A DNA stretch of 64,000 nucleotides from Zeus faber (taxonomy: Eukaryota > Chordata > Actinopteri > Zeiformes > Zeidae), in the NCBI GenBank assembly GCA_960531495.1, contig OY482854.1, forward strand, positions 12,677,121-12,741,120, given 5' to 3'. This document shows, one piece after another, positions 19,143 through 29,340 of the stretch. Under the pieces are notes generated by a model. The model searched no databases. It saw only the letters and a program-made list of their open reading frames with translations, and was not told where the DNA came from. The translations under genes were made by a program, and so were the position numbers. Positions within the stretch are counted from its first letter, which is position 1; the number at the start of each line of letters is the position of its first letter.

Positions 19143-20785
19143 CAGGGGTCGGCAAACTTTTTGACTCGTGGGCCACAATGGGTTCTAAAATTTTACAGAG
19201 GGGCCGTGCCAGGAGCCGATGGATGTAGTGTTTGTGTGAAGTAATATGAATGACATGTAAAGGCCATTGCATAAAAGGTTTTGGCCTTTATTAGATAGTA
19301 AAGCAAGGATATGCCAGGCTTTTTGGGGGGGAAAAAAAAAGATGAAGGAAAAAAATGCAGTTATCAACAGCAGTAAAAAAAAATATTCACAAAAAAAACC
19401 TATCATGCTTTGGCATATGCCTACCTAACCATACACTTCTTCAGATTCACTTTCAGATCACTTTTAGGAATTCAACCAGAGGTTTTTAGAGCCTGGTTTT
19501 CTTTGATGTTTTACTTGTTCTATTTACCATGGCCTTGAGCATCCTGCATTGTTTAAGAATGGCAGCTAGTTTTCAATCCCTCCCACCCAGCCTGCTTTTT
19601 GTACAAATTATTTCCAAAATGCATTTTTTTCACCACACAGTAGAGAAACTCGTGTGCATTTTCAGTGGGAACAGTGTTGTTGGTCTCCCTTTTTTGCCAG
19701 TGCATCAAAGTCTGGAGTAAGTTGGTGTGGCAATTCTCAGGATAGATCTGGGTGTTGCTCCGTTAACTTAGATCTTTGACGGCTTTGTTGTTGATCATGA
19801 GGCTGAACGTCTGCTCACACACGTAGGTCGAGCCAAACAATGCCAGCATCTTCTGTGCCGTCCTCCGCAGGTTTGGAAACTTGGCTTCATTAAGTGAAGC
19901 ATAAAAGTCATTCAGTTTAAGAGAGTTGAACTTCTCCTTTAACACGGAGTCAGACTGAAGATCGATCAGTTCTAACTGCAGCTCCTGTGGTGCTGCTTCA
20001 GGATCTTGTGATAGGGGACAGGACACCAACTGAAGTGACTTTTCAATTTTTTCAAAATCAGAGAACCGACGGCAGAATTCTCTGTGTAGGTCATCCAGCG
20101 ATTTGCTGTATTTCTTTGCGTTTCGGGGGTCCTCTTTCTGCATGGCTAATGTGGGGAAATGAGCGAAAGATTCGTTATAAAGTTGTCTGGAGAATAAGGT
20201 CAGCTTGGATTTGAAGGCCCTCACATTTGTGTAATGTTGTGTACAAACTGATCTTTCCCCTGTAGCTCCACATTCAGTTCATTCATGTGTGAAAATATGT
20301 CCACAACATACGCAAAGTCACAGAGCCAGTTTGTGTCCCTCGGCTCAGGAAAGTCGTCAGATTTCCCCATTAACTCCAAAAATGTGCTGATCTCCTCTTT
20401 CAGCTCCCATACTCGTTGGAACACTTTGCCCAAACTTAACCAGCGGACACGACAGTGGTAAAGCAAGTGCTGGTGATCGGCATCGGTTTCTTCCAGGCAC
20501 GTAATAAACTGACTATGCTGAAGTCCCCTCGCTCGTATGAAGTTAACAAGTTTTACAACTGGATTAACGACATGATTAAGCTGCAATACCGATTTACACA
20601 GACTCCTGATAAATGATGCAGTGAAGAAAAATAACATCCTGTTCAGGGTTTTCCTCTTTCACTTTATCCTGGATTCTTTTCAGTAGCCCGTGTTTTCCAG
20701 CTAAATTTGGGGATCCATCCGTGGTGACGCTGGCAAGTTTACTCCAAGGTAGTTTCATTCTTTCGATTACAGCAGACACCCGGTC
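19143..20785 (-). mobile_element. hAT transposon (GTF2IRD2/Charlie-like transposase), one end present
   Basis: The left end starts with the inverted repeat CAGGGGTCGGCAAAC (19143). Minus-strand frames then give the distal transposase in order: KLASVTTDGSPNLAGKHG (20594-20779), a block with CLEETDADHQHLLYHCRVRW (20221-20637) and LRRTAQKMLALFGSTYVCEQ (19763-20224), the hATC dimerisation end. This protein family also gave rise to the C-terminus of host GTF2IRD2. The frames overlap with shifts, and the N-terminal half and the other end are missing. On the right it is cut by LINE K1 material. The duplicate is at 44673-46318. Confidence 0.75.
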
Positions 20786-20849
20786 ATATTACTTTTATTT
20801 AACAAAAGTTTAAAAACAAAGTACTGTACAATAATGCAATCCCTGTTAG

Positions 20850-23800
20850 AAGGGCATGGCACTATGTATAATGTGAAAAATACAGCAGTCAAAAAAGAGT
20901 GTCAAATGTAGTCCTGCCATCTTTGCAGTTTGTGGCGGGCTAGCAGAACCTGCACCTCTCGAGGCCGCACGCTCCCTCCGTGCGGGCCCTGCACCTGCGA
21001 CAGAACGCGTGCTGCCGACATCACCCCTGGGCACCTGCGGGATACTCTCTGAGCAGTACTTGGTACTGCCGCTTGCCCGACCAGAACCGGTTGGCGTCGT
21101 TCAGGCGCCAAGGGTACCAGCAACCCTTTCACACCCGGGTCAGCCCTAATGCCTGCCGCCAGGGGCTCCATATGAGGGATGTGGCACAAGGGCGAGAGCG
21201 GACACCTTACCCCTGAGTGCAACCAAAAAATCACCCCTAGGTGACCATTAACACGAACTGTGCTCCCACAGCCGCAAACAACTTACGCAGCCACCAGACA
21301 AAACCCTTCCCTAAGCCTACTCTCTCCAAAGCCTTAAACATAAAGCCCCAGTGAACCCTATCAAAGGCTTTGGCCTGATCGAGACCAACCACCATGAGCA
21401 GTTGACGTCTATCCTCTACCCAAGCGATAGCGTCTTTGATGAGCTGGCGGTTCCACCTCCCAGAGCACCCAGCCACCCCACACGTTTGGTCCACGTGGAC
21501 CGTGTCTGGGAGGACTGCACGCAGACGGTCAGCGAGCACCTTAGCTAAAAGCTTATAGTCCACGCACAGCATGGTCAATGGCCGCCAGCTGTTAAGGTCG
21601 GTGGCGTCGCCCCTCTTAAATAGTAGGGAGATCACCCCCTTAGCCATCGACCCTCCCAGCGCCCCAGTGCGGAGGACCTCGGTCAGCACCACCGGCCCAA
21701 GTGTCCCCCAATACTTGAGGTAGAACTCGGCCGGTAAGCCATCGATGCCCGGGACCTTTCGCTTTCCCATCCTACGAAGGGCCCCCATTAGGTCCTCCAG
21801 TGTGAGGGGGGACACCAAAGCCTCTGCCAGGTCAGGCGGCACGCGCCGGGTGACATGCTCTAAGAAAGCCTCCGCCCGGGCCTCATCCACCGTTCTTTCA
21901 CAGAAGAGGGAGCGATAATGGTCTGTGGCGACCCGCACCATCGACTCCGCCTCTGTCGCCACCTACCACTGGCTATCCCTGGTCCCCGCGAACACTTGCC
22001 TTGTCAGCCCGCACAGAGCTGAAAAAGGCCGCAGAACACGTCTCGTTCCTCTCCAGGAACTCCCGACGCGACCGCAGCAGGTAAGCCCGGGCCCTACGCT
22101 CGTAGACCTCCCTAAGCTGCGCTTTAAGGAGGTCGCAAGCCCGCTGGTCTACAGTGCCGCCGAGGTTCCCCACAGCGTACTCGAGCTCGAGCAGGCGTTG
22201 CAGGCGGCGCACCTCCCTCTCCGCCTGCTTCGCCCTTGCCTTGCAGTATCTAATGGCATGGGACTTGATCCTCTCCTTAGCCACCCCCCACCATTCCACC
22301 ACTCCGTCGCACAGGGGCCTAAGCCCCTCGAGCCCCCGGAAGAAAGCGGCAAAGCTGGCATTAAACCCCTCCTCCTAAAGGATACTGGAGTTTAGCCTCC
22401 AGTACCCTCTGCCGAAGACAGGGGGACCGGAAGAGGACCCCATCGTGGTCTGAGAAAAAGACGGGGAGCACCCGCCCGGACAACACGCCCAAGGACCTTG
22501 AAAACACATAGTCCAGCCTCCTTGTGAGCCCCCCAGGAGATGTGCCATGTGGGACCATCCATCCGCGGGCTCACCGCCCTCCCCCCGTCCACCAGCCCAT
22601 GCCCCCTGAAGAAGCCCCTGATGTAATCCCCACTGCTGTCTGTGCCCCTCCCCAGGTCGACATTGAAATCCCCCCCGACAATCACCGGCCTGTTGGTGGC
22701 CAGGTGGGGACCCAGGCTGGCCACCTGCTCCTTCCTCTCTCTCACCCCCTGCGCCCCATACAACCCAAAAACCCGCAGCTTGAACCCTCCGCAGCAAATG
22801 TCTGCCCCCAACACCCTCCCTTGCCCCACCACGAAAACCCTCTCCACCCTTACCCCCTTGTTCCCAAAAATAATACCCACCCCCGAGCTGTGCACCCCCC
22901 CAACACTCCACACCGATCCCCCTTTGGTCCACTCCCTAGAAAAAAGTCCCACGTCCCTCCCATCCCTCAAGTGCACCTCCTGCAAAAAGCAGATGGTGCA
23001 GCCCAACCCCTCAATGAAATCAAAAACCGCCCTCCTTTTAACTGAATCCCTCATTCCCCGTGCGTTGATTGTGACCACCCCGAACCCGTCCCCCGCCATG
23101 GCCTGGGGCTTTCTGCCCCCCCACCCCCCCTTGCCTCGCGTGGCGGCCCCCGCGTATGTCCTCGCGCAGCCCCTGGCCAGGTGGCCCAGCGATCCGCAGA
23201 TGTGGCAGGCCCGGGGCTCAGGGCAGTCCTTCGCCTCGTGCCCGGTGGCCTGGCAGTGCCTGCACCTCCCGGGCCCGCACGCTCCCTCCACGTGGCCGTG
23301 GGTCCTGCACCTTCGGCAGAACGCCGGCAGCCAGGCGTAGGTAAGGCACCCCCTGTCTGCCCCGATGTTGAAAAAGGCTGGGGGGTGCGCCCACCCCTCG
23401 ACGCCTGCGGGGTCCTCCCGCAGCAGCACCTGGTACTGCCGCTTGCCGGTCCAGAACCCGTTCGCGTCGTGTAGGCGCCGAGGGGCCGTGAGCAGCTCGT
23501 CGTACCCCCCCAGGAAGCCCGCCACTGCCTGGTCGGTCACATATGGGTTATACATGTGAACACTCACCATGCGAAAGTTCGGCCTGTCGAGGCTCACCGT
23601 CTCGAAGGCCGAGAGTGGCCTCTCCCCCGCCAGGCGCCGGCTCTCCTCCAGCGCCTTCGCGCACACCTCCTCCTTGAAGAAGGTGACGTCGAAACTCCTC
23701 TCTGGGCTATGCCACTGCAGGCACAGCACTTTGGCTATTTTTATCTTCAGCGCGCCCAGTAACACCACCCTCCCAAACAACTCTCTTGTCATCGCGCCCT

Positions 23801-23949
23801 CTTGATCCTCTTTGCATCTGAAGCGCAACGTCGCTCTCAGTCCGGCCCTTGGGACCGACTTAGTGTTGTCGGCCTGCTCCATGCTACGACGGATGAAGCA
23901 GGCCTCACTCGCTCCTCTTCTTGCGCCGCGCGGGTTAAGATCTTCGTAA
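20850..23949 (-). mobile_element. U2-specific Tx1-clade LINE (Keno-like), copy K1, 5' junction intact
   Basis: The 5' end abuts U2 nt 30 at 23949/23950. The order from the 5' end is: a 67-nt leader, ORF1 with three CCHC knuckles, then directly the ORF2 endonuclease (the ORF1 linker and end are deleted), then the coiled region and reverse transcriptase to about 21237. The distal part (20850-21236) is a jumble: a reverse transcriptase piece (SGVRCPLSPLCHIPHMEPLA) fused to a diverged ORF1 zinc-knuckle piece. The proper 3' end with U2 nt 38 is absent; a hAT element lies there. The 3' half is duplicated as K4. Confidence 0.8.
22392..23882 (-). CDS. K1 fused ORF: ORF1 (CCHC) joined to ORF2 endonuclease
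   Basis: Taking the ATG at 23882 (MEQADNTKSVPRAGLRATLR), the frame is open for nearly 500 codons. Residues of ORF1 include a conserved RPNFRMVSVHMYNPYV block and three CX2CX4HX4C knuckles (CRRCRTHGHVEGAC, CRHCQATGHEAKDC, CHICGSLGHLARGC). Right after RKPQAMAGDG the frame passes into the apurinic-type endonuclease (VVTINARGMRDSVKRR, CFLQEVHLRDGRD, VIVGGDFNVDLGRG). In K3 the two are separate, so this fusion arose by deletion of the linker and ORF1 end. The frame is also open upstream through the U2 piece and the tRNA-like sequence, but that part is not LINE protein. It shifts before the SDH motif. Confidence 0.75.
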   Translation of the reverse strand: MEQADNTKSVPRAGLRATLRFRCKEDQEGAMTRELFGRVVLLGALKIKIAKVLCLQWHSPERSFDVTFFKEEVCAKALEESRRLAGERPLSAFETVSLDRPNFRMVSVHMYNPYVTDQAVAGFLGGYDELLTAPRRLHDANGFWTGKRQYQVLLREDPAGVEGWAHPPAFFNIGADRGCLTYAWLPAFCRRCRTHGHVEGACGPGRCRHCQATGHEAKDCPEPRACHICGSLGHLARGCARTYAGAATRGKGGWGGRKPQAMAGDGFGVVTINARGMRDSVKRRAVFDFIEGLGCTICFLQEVHLRDGRDVGLFSREWTKGGSVWSVGGVHSSGVGIIFGNKGVRVERVFVVGQGRVLGADICCGGFKLRVFGLYGAQGVRERKEQVASLGPHLATNRPVIVGGDFNVDLGRGTDSSGDYIRGFFRGHGLVDGGRAVSPRMDGPTWHISWGAHKEAGLCVFKVLGRVVRAGAPRLFLRPRWGPLPVPLSSAEGTGG

Positions 23950-23979
23950 TTGATCTCAGCCAAAAGGCTGAGACGCGAT
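23950..23979 (-). pseudogene. Variant U2 snRNA, nt 1-30, left of K1 insertion
   Basis: The minus strand reads ATCGCGTCTCAGCC, then TTTTGGCTGAGATCAA. Against canonical U2 nt 1-30 there are three changes; two of them (G to A and A to G) turn stem I into a perfect 8-bp stem, TCTCAGCC with GGCTGAGA. It is followed immediately by the LINE 5' end. The matching 3' part of this U2 copy is not found downstream of K1. Confidence 0.85.
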
Positions 23980-24024
23980 ACCCCGTGATTGTTTGGCTCC
24001 AACGTTGGGCTCTTGCTCAAGTTC

Positions 24025-24157
24025 TCTCCACTTGGGGTGGAAGTTTGCTCGTTTGTACAACAACGGCTCCCAGTTGGCACCTCCCTCATCTCTTGCTTCC
24101 TAAACTTCTGGGAAATCACTACGTTTACAGGAATATTATTTCCCAGCATTTGGGAAA
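24025..24157 (-). promoter_or_regulatory. Variant-U2 promoter: PSE-like and SPH/ZNF143-like elements
   Basis: Upstream of the variant U2 start (23979), CCACCCCAAGTGGAGA occupies -46 to -61 (24025-24040), in PSE position and similar to the canonical U2 word. At -160 to -178 (24139-24157) lies TTTCCCAAATGCTGGGAAA, near-palindromic and resembling the SPH site (TTCCCAGCAT type) bound by ZNF143 in snRNA distal elements. Both are kept at 51632-51647/51746-51764 and 56721-56736/56835-56853. The motif calls are by eye. Confidence 0.45.
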
Positions 24158-24179
24158 GGGAGGTCAAAAATCTGAGCAT

Positions 24180-24249
24180 CCTTGTTGGGAATTGAACGCC
24201 GGCCTCCTGCGTGTAAGGCAGGGATACTGGCAAATATATACTAACAAGG
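24180..24249 (-). tRNA. tRNA-Asp-like sequence (anticodon position TAC), probably pseudogene
   Basis: A 70-nt minus-strand sequence folds as a tRNA. The acceptor arms CCTTGTT and AACAAGG pair over 7 bp; the anticodon stem CCTGC/GCAGG holds loop CTTACAC; the T region has GTTCAATTC (B-box type). Over its length it lines up with vertebrate tRNA-Asp (TTAGTATA..., AGTATCCC..., CACGC-GG, GTTCRATTCCC). The D loop lacks the GG pair and the anticodon GTC has become TAC. It lies 201-270 bp upstream of the variant U2 start, same strand. Copies: 51787-51856 (GAC) and 56876-56945 (TAC). Confidence 0.65.
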
Positions 24250-24462
24250 GGCCCACATCAGCAAATTCACTGAGCAAGGGTGAAAATACTTTTTGCAGCA
24301 AGCTAAAAGGAACTGCAGACAGATGGTTCCAAAATGGACAATCTCACTGGGCAAAACAAAAGTTCTGATATATGATGTAGCCTGATCTAAAACTGAATGC
24401 CTGTTGAGAGCTGACTCTTTCCAACTTTTGCATTCATCATAATTATGTTTACAAAGGCAGTG

Positions 24463-24613
24463 GGGTGCACCATTCCCAGCAGCACTGCAATACCAGGTCG
24501 ATGCGGGGAGCGAATGGAGCAAGCTCCTATTTCGCCTCCTGCTCCTAAAAATCCATTTAATATGTAGTCCCCATATAGAGAACGTATCAGATATTAAACT
24601 GATAAGAACAGAT
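24463..24613 (-). pseudogene. Variant U2 snRNA, nt 38-188, right of K2 insertion
   Basis: 151 nt, exactly the length of U2 nt 38-188. It has ATCTGTTCTTATCAG, a stem IIb that still pairs with G-U pairs, an Sm-like GGATTTTTAGG, a stem III with covarying changes, and an end GGTGCACC. Stem IV is altered (GCAGTGCTGCTGGGAATGG in place of the canonical pairing partner). The sequence is about 85 percent identical to the canonical gene by eye. The LINE 3' end begins at 24614. Its own 5' part (nt 1-30) is missing because K2 is truncated. Confidence 0.85.
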
Positions 24614-25550
24614 TTTTTTTGATTTTGAATGGTTTTATTTGACAACAATTAACAGCACATTTGCAGCACACCTCATATCACTTCACCGTGCCCCCTTATA
24701 TACATACTTCAACACATAAGCGTCCCTGCACCCCATCTGTGCCCCTATATCAACCCCAAATCTCCCTTCCACCCCTCCAGTGCGGCATGTAGCCCCCATC
24801 TCGCTGCGTCCCTCCTGATCCTTCCCCTCAGGTCCTCCTCCACTCTCCCCACAACCCCCCTCACTCCCCAGTCCCTTCCACGATCTATCAGGTCCAGCCT
24901 GGCTGCCCACAGGTTCTTCTTCAGGAGGCTTATGAGGAGCCAGAGCAGGAAACGCTCGCTCCTGGTGCCCGCCCCCCCTACCCCCCTCTCCACCTTCTCC
25001 CAGGTCAGGACGACACAGGAGCCGTCGCCGCCGGAGGAACCATCGCCGCCGCCGGAGGAGCCGCCACCGGGGAACCGTCGCCGGAGCCGTCGCCGCCGGA
25101 GGAACCATCGCCGCAGCCGCCGTAGGAACCACCACCGGGGGAACCGTCGCCGGAGCAGCCGCCGCCGCCGATGCCGCCGGGGGAGCAGCCGCCGGAGGAG
25201 TCGCCGCCGGAGGAGCCGCCGCCGCCGCCGCCGCAGGGGGAGCCCCCGCCAACCCCTCCGGAGGGACAACCGCTGCCGGGTGCTCTCCCCGGCACGACCC
25301 GCAGGAGGCGCGGGCGCTGGTCCCGGCACCCCGGCCCGGCCCGCCGCTGCAGCGGCGCCTGCCGCTACATGAGTCCCGTGGTGCTGGGGCCCATCCCCCG
25401 CCATGGCCTGGGGCTTTCTGCCCACCCACCCCCCCTTGCCTCGTGTGGCAGCCCCCGCGTATGTCCTTGCGCGCGTATGTCCTTGCGCAGCCCCTGGCCA
25501 TGTGGCCCAGCGATCCGCATATGTGGCATGCCCGGGCCGACAACACAAAG
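24614..25550 (-). mobile_element. U2-specific LINE copy K2, 3' junction intact, internally deleted
   Basis: The 3' end (AAAATCAAAAAAAA) abuts U2 nt 38. Going towards the 5' side: the 3' untranslated region, the end of ORF2 (WAARLDLIDRGRDWGVRGVV, 24745-25010), then directly the Ala/Pro-rich GCC-repeat linker of ORF1 (25010-25360) and one and a half CCHC knuckles (RACHICGSLGHMARGC, about 25500-25545). It therefore lacks nearly all of ORF2. The 5' side breaks off into module M2 at about 25550. K7 has the same structure, so the deletion predates their duplication. Confidence 0.8.
25010..25260. repeat. (GCC)n-rich expansion in the LINE ORF1 linker
   Basis: Imperfect GCC/GGA trinucleotide-based repeats with 9- to 36-bp units (for example GGAGCCGTCGCCGCC recurring). 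It encodes the Ala/Pro-rich linker of ORF1 in one frame and Arg- or Gly-rich sequence in the others, which explains the long shadow ORFs here. Length and unit order differ from K3 (36380-36620) and K7 (57715-57965). Confidence 0.8.
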
Positions 25551-25555
25551 CACAG

Positions 25556-27030
25556 GAATATGTATATATACATTTATATGCACATGCACATGTACATGTA
25601 CATGTATATGACAGAGGACAACAGATATGTCTAATACTTCATGCCTATATATCAGAACAGTAAATACACCCAAAGGAACACTGCATTTTTCGTTGGTTAA
25701 AAAAAAAAAAAATTATTTTACTTTTTAGCAGCATGTCTGAATAACAGGGGGAAAACATACTTAGGTAGCCTATCATATATTCTCACGTGCTATTTGTCAT
25801 TTTTCATACGCAGATGTTACAGCAATAATTCATGACTGAATGCTACATGATATGTTACAGATTTGACCAATTTCTGGTGTGAGAAAAGCACAAAGGTTGT
25901 ATTTAATTTGACTTTTTTACTTCCTGGGACTCACGGTTGATCACCCACATCCCACGGGACACAATGCATCCCTTAATTCAGGATTTGTGCAAAGTGCTTA
26001 GCTTACTGCATCACCCAGCATTTTAGGCAAGTGAATTGTGTGTGTTATTATTTTATTTTTTTCGCACTTTGCAACACTATACGAAGGACATTTTAAACTC
26101 TCATTCAGGGACATGGTAAATGTCCAGCTGGGCAAACTACTCACAGATGAACTGGAAAACACCAGCTCTCCCATTTTCTCTGACATGTTTTGTGATGTGA
26201 AACCCAGACGCAGTTCATACAACGGCCACTAGGGCGAAAGCTCCGACTGTCGGATACGGTTACGGACGAGTTGTGACGCAGGCCCAATTTATCTTGCGCT
26301 CCTGTGGCGGTAATACCCACCGTGTCCACCAGAGGGCAGTACAAGACAAATATGCCCTTTACTGCCCTCTGGTGGAGCATGGTGGGTATTACCGCCACAT
26401 GGACGCATGTACAGACCATAATGATTCAAGGTTGGAGAGGTTTATTTGTCACTTACATATACAGTAACATACTCTCATACATATATGCATAAAGTTAATA
26501 TGCGTGTATGGCCCCAATTGTGTCAGTGTGGTGATTGTTAAGGAGAAACATCCATATCTTCTGCATTTCTGGCTTGATGGTGAAGGCCAATCGCTCATTT
26601 TATATCTTAACATCTTTTTGACTTGCACTCATTTCACCAACCCTGGATCCTATGGTGAATCTAAGTATATTGTAGTTCAATTTCCCATTGAGATTGAAAT
26701 AAAGTTTTTATATATCTTTTTTTTTTTTTTTTTTTTTTTTGTCTTGGAAGAGAACATGGGGTAAGACACTGAAAGTCTGATGGGTCAAACTTCAGAAAGT
26801 CACTTCATACAAAATGAATCCGACCAAATTATAAATTTCGACCTAATTAGAACATAGTATCGACCTGTATAATTAGATTAATTGGGGGTAGTGTCTATGT
26901 ATGAAGAGTTATATTAAAGTAATGAAAATATTCATGTAAACACTGTCAGTCTGTACTTTAAAGCCCAAAACATGAGTTAAACACTTGTTTTTGGTCAACA
27001 CTATGTATTTTACAGGGGCGTATTATGGAC
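25556..27030. other. Module M2, left part (matches 13167-15216 without the SINE)
   Basis: Non-coding except for the conserved short ORF at 26038-26232 (same 64-residue protein as at 14263) and the hairpin at 26303-26399. The SINE site near 25770 is empty (gcctatca, not duplicated). A poly-T run lies at 26718-26740. A 28-bp insertion (26766-26793) distinguishes M2 and M4 from M1 and M3. Confidence 0.6.
26303..26399. repeat. Hairpin with two convergent CTCF-like motifs (module M2 copy)
   Basis: Identical to the hairpin at 14528-14624, including both complementary arm pairs and the loop. Confidence 0.7.
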
Positions 27031-27051
27031 ACACACACACACACACACACA

Positions 27052-27963
27052 CACACCACAGAGTTATGAAACAGCCTTATTCCAAAATGGATTAATTCAT
27101 TTTTTCCCCCATCAATCTACACACAGTACCACATAATGACAAAGCGAAAAAGGTTTTTTAGATGTTTTTGCAAATGTATTAAAAATTTAAAAAACTGAAA
27201 TATCGCATGTACATAATTATGTATTCACACCCTTTCATCAGCAGCCTCCAGTCTTCTCTGGAATGATGCTACAAGCTTGGCACACCTGTATTTGTGGTAT
27301 TTCTCCCATTCTTCTCTGCAGATCCTCTCAAGCTCTGTCAGGTTTGATGGGGAGCGTCGCTGCACAGCTATTTTCAGGTTTGGCTGGGTGGCCAGCTCTA
27401 GGTAGAGTGCTGGTGGTTCCAAACTTCTTCCATTTACGAATGTTGGAGTCCACTGTGCTCTTTGGGACCTTCAATGCTGCAGAAATTGATTTGTACCCTT
27501 CCCCAGATCTGTGCCTCAATACAATCCTGTCTCGGAGCTCTACAGACAATTCCTTTGACTTGATTTCTTGCTTGATTTCTGCTCTGACATGCACTGTCAA
27601 CAGTGGGACCTTATAGAGAGGTGTGTGGCTTTCCAAATCATGTCCAATCAATTGAATTTACTACAGGTAGACTCCAATCAAGTTGTAGAAACATCTCAAG
27701 GATGATCAGTGGAAACAGGATGCTCCTGAGCTCAATTTTGAGTGTCATAGCAAAGGGTGTGAATCCATAGTGTATGTACATGCAATATTTTGTTTTTATT
27801 TTTAATACATTTGCAAAAAATTCTAAAAACGTTTTTTCTTTGTCATTATGGTGTATTGTGTGTAGATTGATTATAAGAAAAAGGAATTTAATCAATTTTG
27901 GAATAAGGCTGTAACATAACAAAATGTGTGGAAAGTGAAGGGGTGTGAATACTTTCGTGTGTG
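27052..27963 (-). mobile_element. Tc1-like transposon, internally deleted, beside (AC)n
   Basis: The ends are imperfect inverted repeats: ACAGCCTTATTCCAAAAT at 27069-27086 and ATTTTGGAATAAGGCTGT at 27894-27911, with ATCAATCTACACACA further in on both sides. The minus strand encodes the N-terminal paired-like domain (ELSVELRDRIVLRHRSGEGY, then VPKSTVDSNIRKWKKFGTTS) and the C-terminal end (LKIAVQRRSPSNLTELERIC). The DDE catalytic core between them is deleted. At 0.9 kb it is non-autonomous. It lies in the CA tract of module M2; M1 and M3 have no Tc1 there. The duplicate is at 59748-60643. Confidence 0.85.
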
Positions 27964-29340
27964 TGTGCGCACACACTCAACTGTAAACCTCTGGTGCTCT
28001 TGGAGGGGAATATAACTTCGGAAGAAAGAGGGAACATTATCAGCACAAAGACTGAAGGTGGCATAATAAATCCAGGTGTGTACTTCATCAAGATGTGTTT
28101 TTTTTCTTTATTTTCGAGTCCACTCATTGAAGACCTTAATTTGTCAAACATACTTGAGCACCCGGACATGGATTTGTCTTTGTGCGTGTAATGTTTCCTC
28201 TTACTTTCTAATTGACCTGCATTACTTTGAATGGGTCAGGTCAGTTTTATTTCTTGAGAAGTTATTTGCGGTGCAGTCTCAAAGCTCTTCACATGTCACA
28301 TAGAAATCACTGGCATTGGTTTAGATTGGATGCCTTCTTACTGATGAATTTCCAATGTAGATGTCGGTGAATAAAATATTAGAAAAAGTAGTTAAATTAG
28401 AGCATCTCTAGTTCTTTAAGGCCATGATAAGTAGATCATAAATATTGTACATGTGTTGTTTTTAACTTTGTTCTCAAACTTTATCTCTATCTTTCTATAT
28501 ATCATTATTAACCAAAATAATCAACACTATTACAGAAACAGCTCAATAAATACACAGATATAGATTGTGAAACTATCCTTGCGTCCTCTTCCTCTGGTTA
28601 ATGGGAAGAACCCACAGTTGCTGCCTCGTCTTCTCATTAAGACCAGAGAAGAACCGTCACCGTCTTCCTCCTGTTAATAGCCACAATGTGGAGATACAGT
28701 ACAGATTCCTCATTCCAGCAATAAAACACACTGTATTCAAGATGAACACGAAACTCACAAACTAATCCAACTACGTTAAGAAACAGACTCCAAATGCGAA
28801 TGGAATAAAAAATAAAAAAATAAAGAAAATGGTTGAAAACGAAACCAAAGATTACACCATATAAAATAAAAATGTTTTAACATTTCAGTCAACTATTCTC
28901 TAATATGAAACTAATATTAACATCCATTCTTATTTAAGATCCCTTTCAACCTGTTGGCCACACTCCCCTACTGGCCAGCAAGGGAATTGCAAGTGGGCCG
29001 CCAAAACAATGTTGGTTTTTTTTAATCTAAAAATGTCAAAAGCTAGTTAATGATACATTTCAAGATATTGAAAAGCTAAATTCACTATCAACTTTGAAAA
29101 TGAATCACCGCTGTGCTGAACTAACTGAAGAATCGCGGTTGTGGCGCCGCCCCTTGTGGCCGCCTGCGCGAGCTCCTCGTGTTGATTACACACATTTTAG
29201 TATTTTTAGAGCTTATTGTGCGTCATCACAGGGTGTCATGACATTTCACTACATATATGTATGACCGCATGTATATGTATGTGACAAATAATCTCTTGAG
29301 CTTGAACTAAAATGTGCATCAGGGGTTTAAGTTTTCTGAG
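27964..29340. other. Module M2, right part: non-coding
   Basis: Matches 15328-16530 with about 160 bp extra (28525-28750). It contains the LINE-tail-like block at 29240-29310. The match to M1 ends at about 29340 (gttttctgagtt), where a Gypsy fossil begins in place of the CpG-rich promoter-like region. Confidence 0.5.

Noticed and set aside
19763-20779. Host GTF2IRD2-like gene
   Set aside because: The similarity is only to the hAT-derived part of that gene. An inverted repeat end is present and the frames are shifted, so it is a transposon remnant.
22524-23340. Plus-strand proline-rich ORFs opposite the endonuclease (also at 50131-50947 and 52219-53004)
   Set aside because: GC-rich antisense frames of LINE ORFs with no domain similarity.
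23882-24233. The long open frame upstream of K1 ORF1, starting MPVSLPYTQEAG
   Set aside because: It is a reading of the tRNA-like sequence, the snRNA promoter and U2 nt 1-30. The LINE frame starts at 23882, as the shared ATG in K1, K3, K5 and K6 shows.
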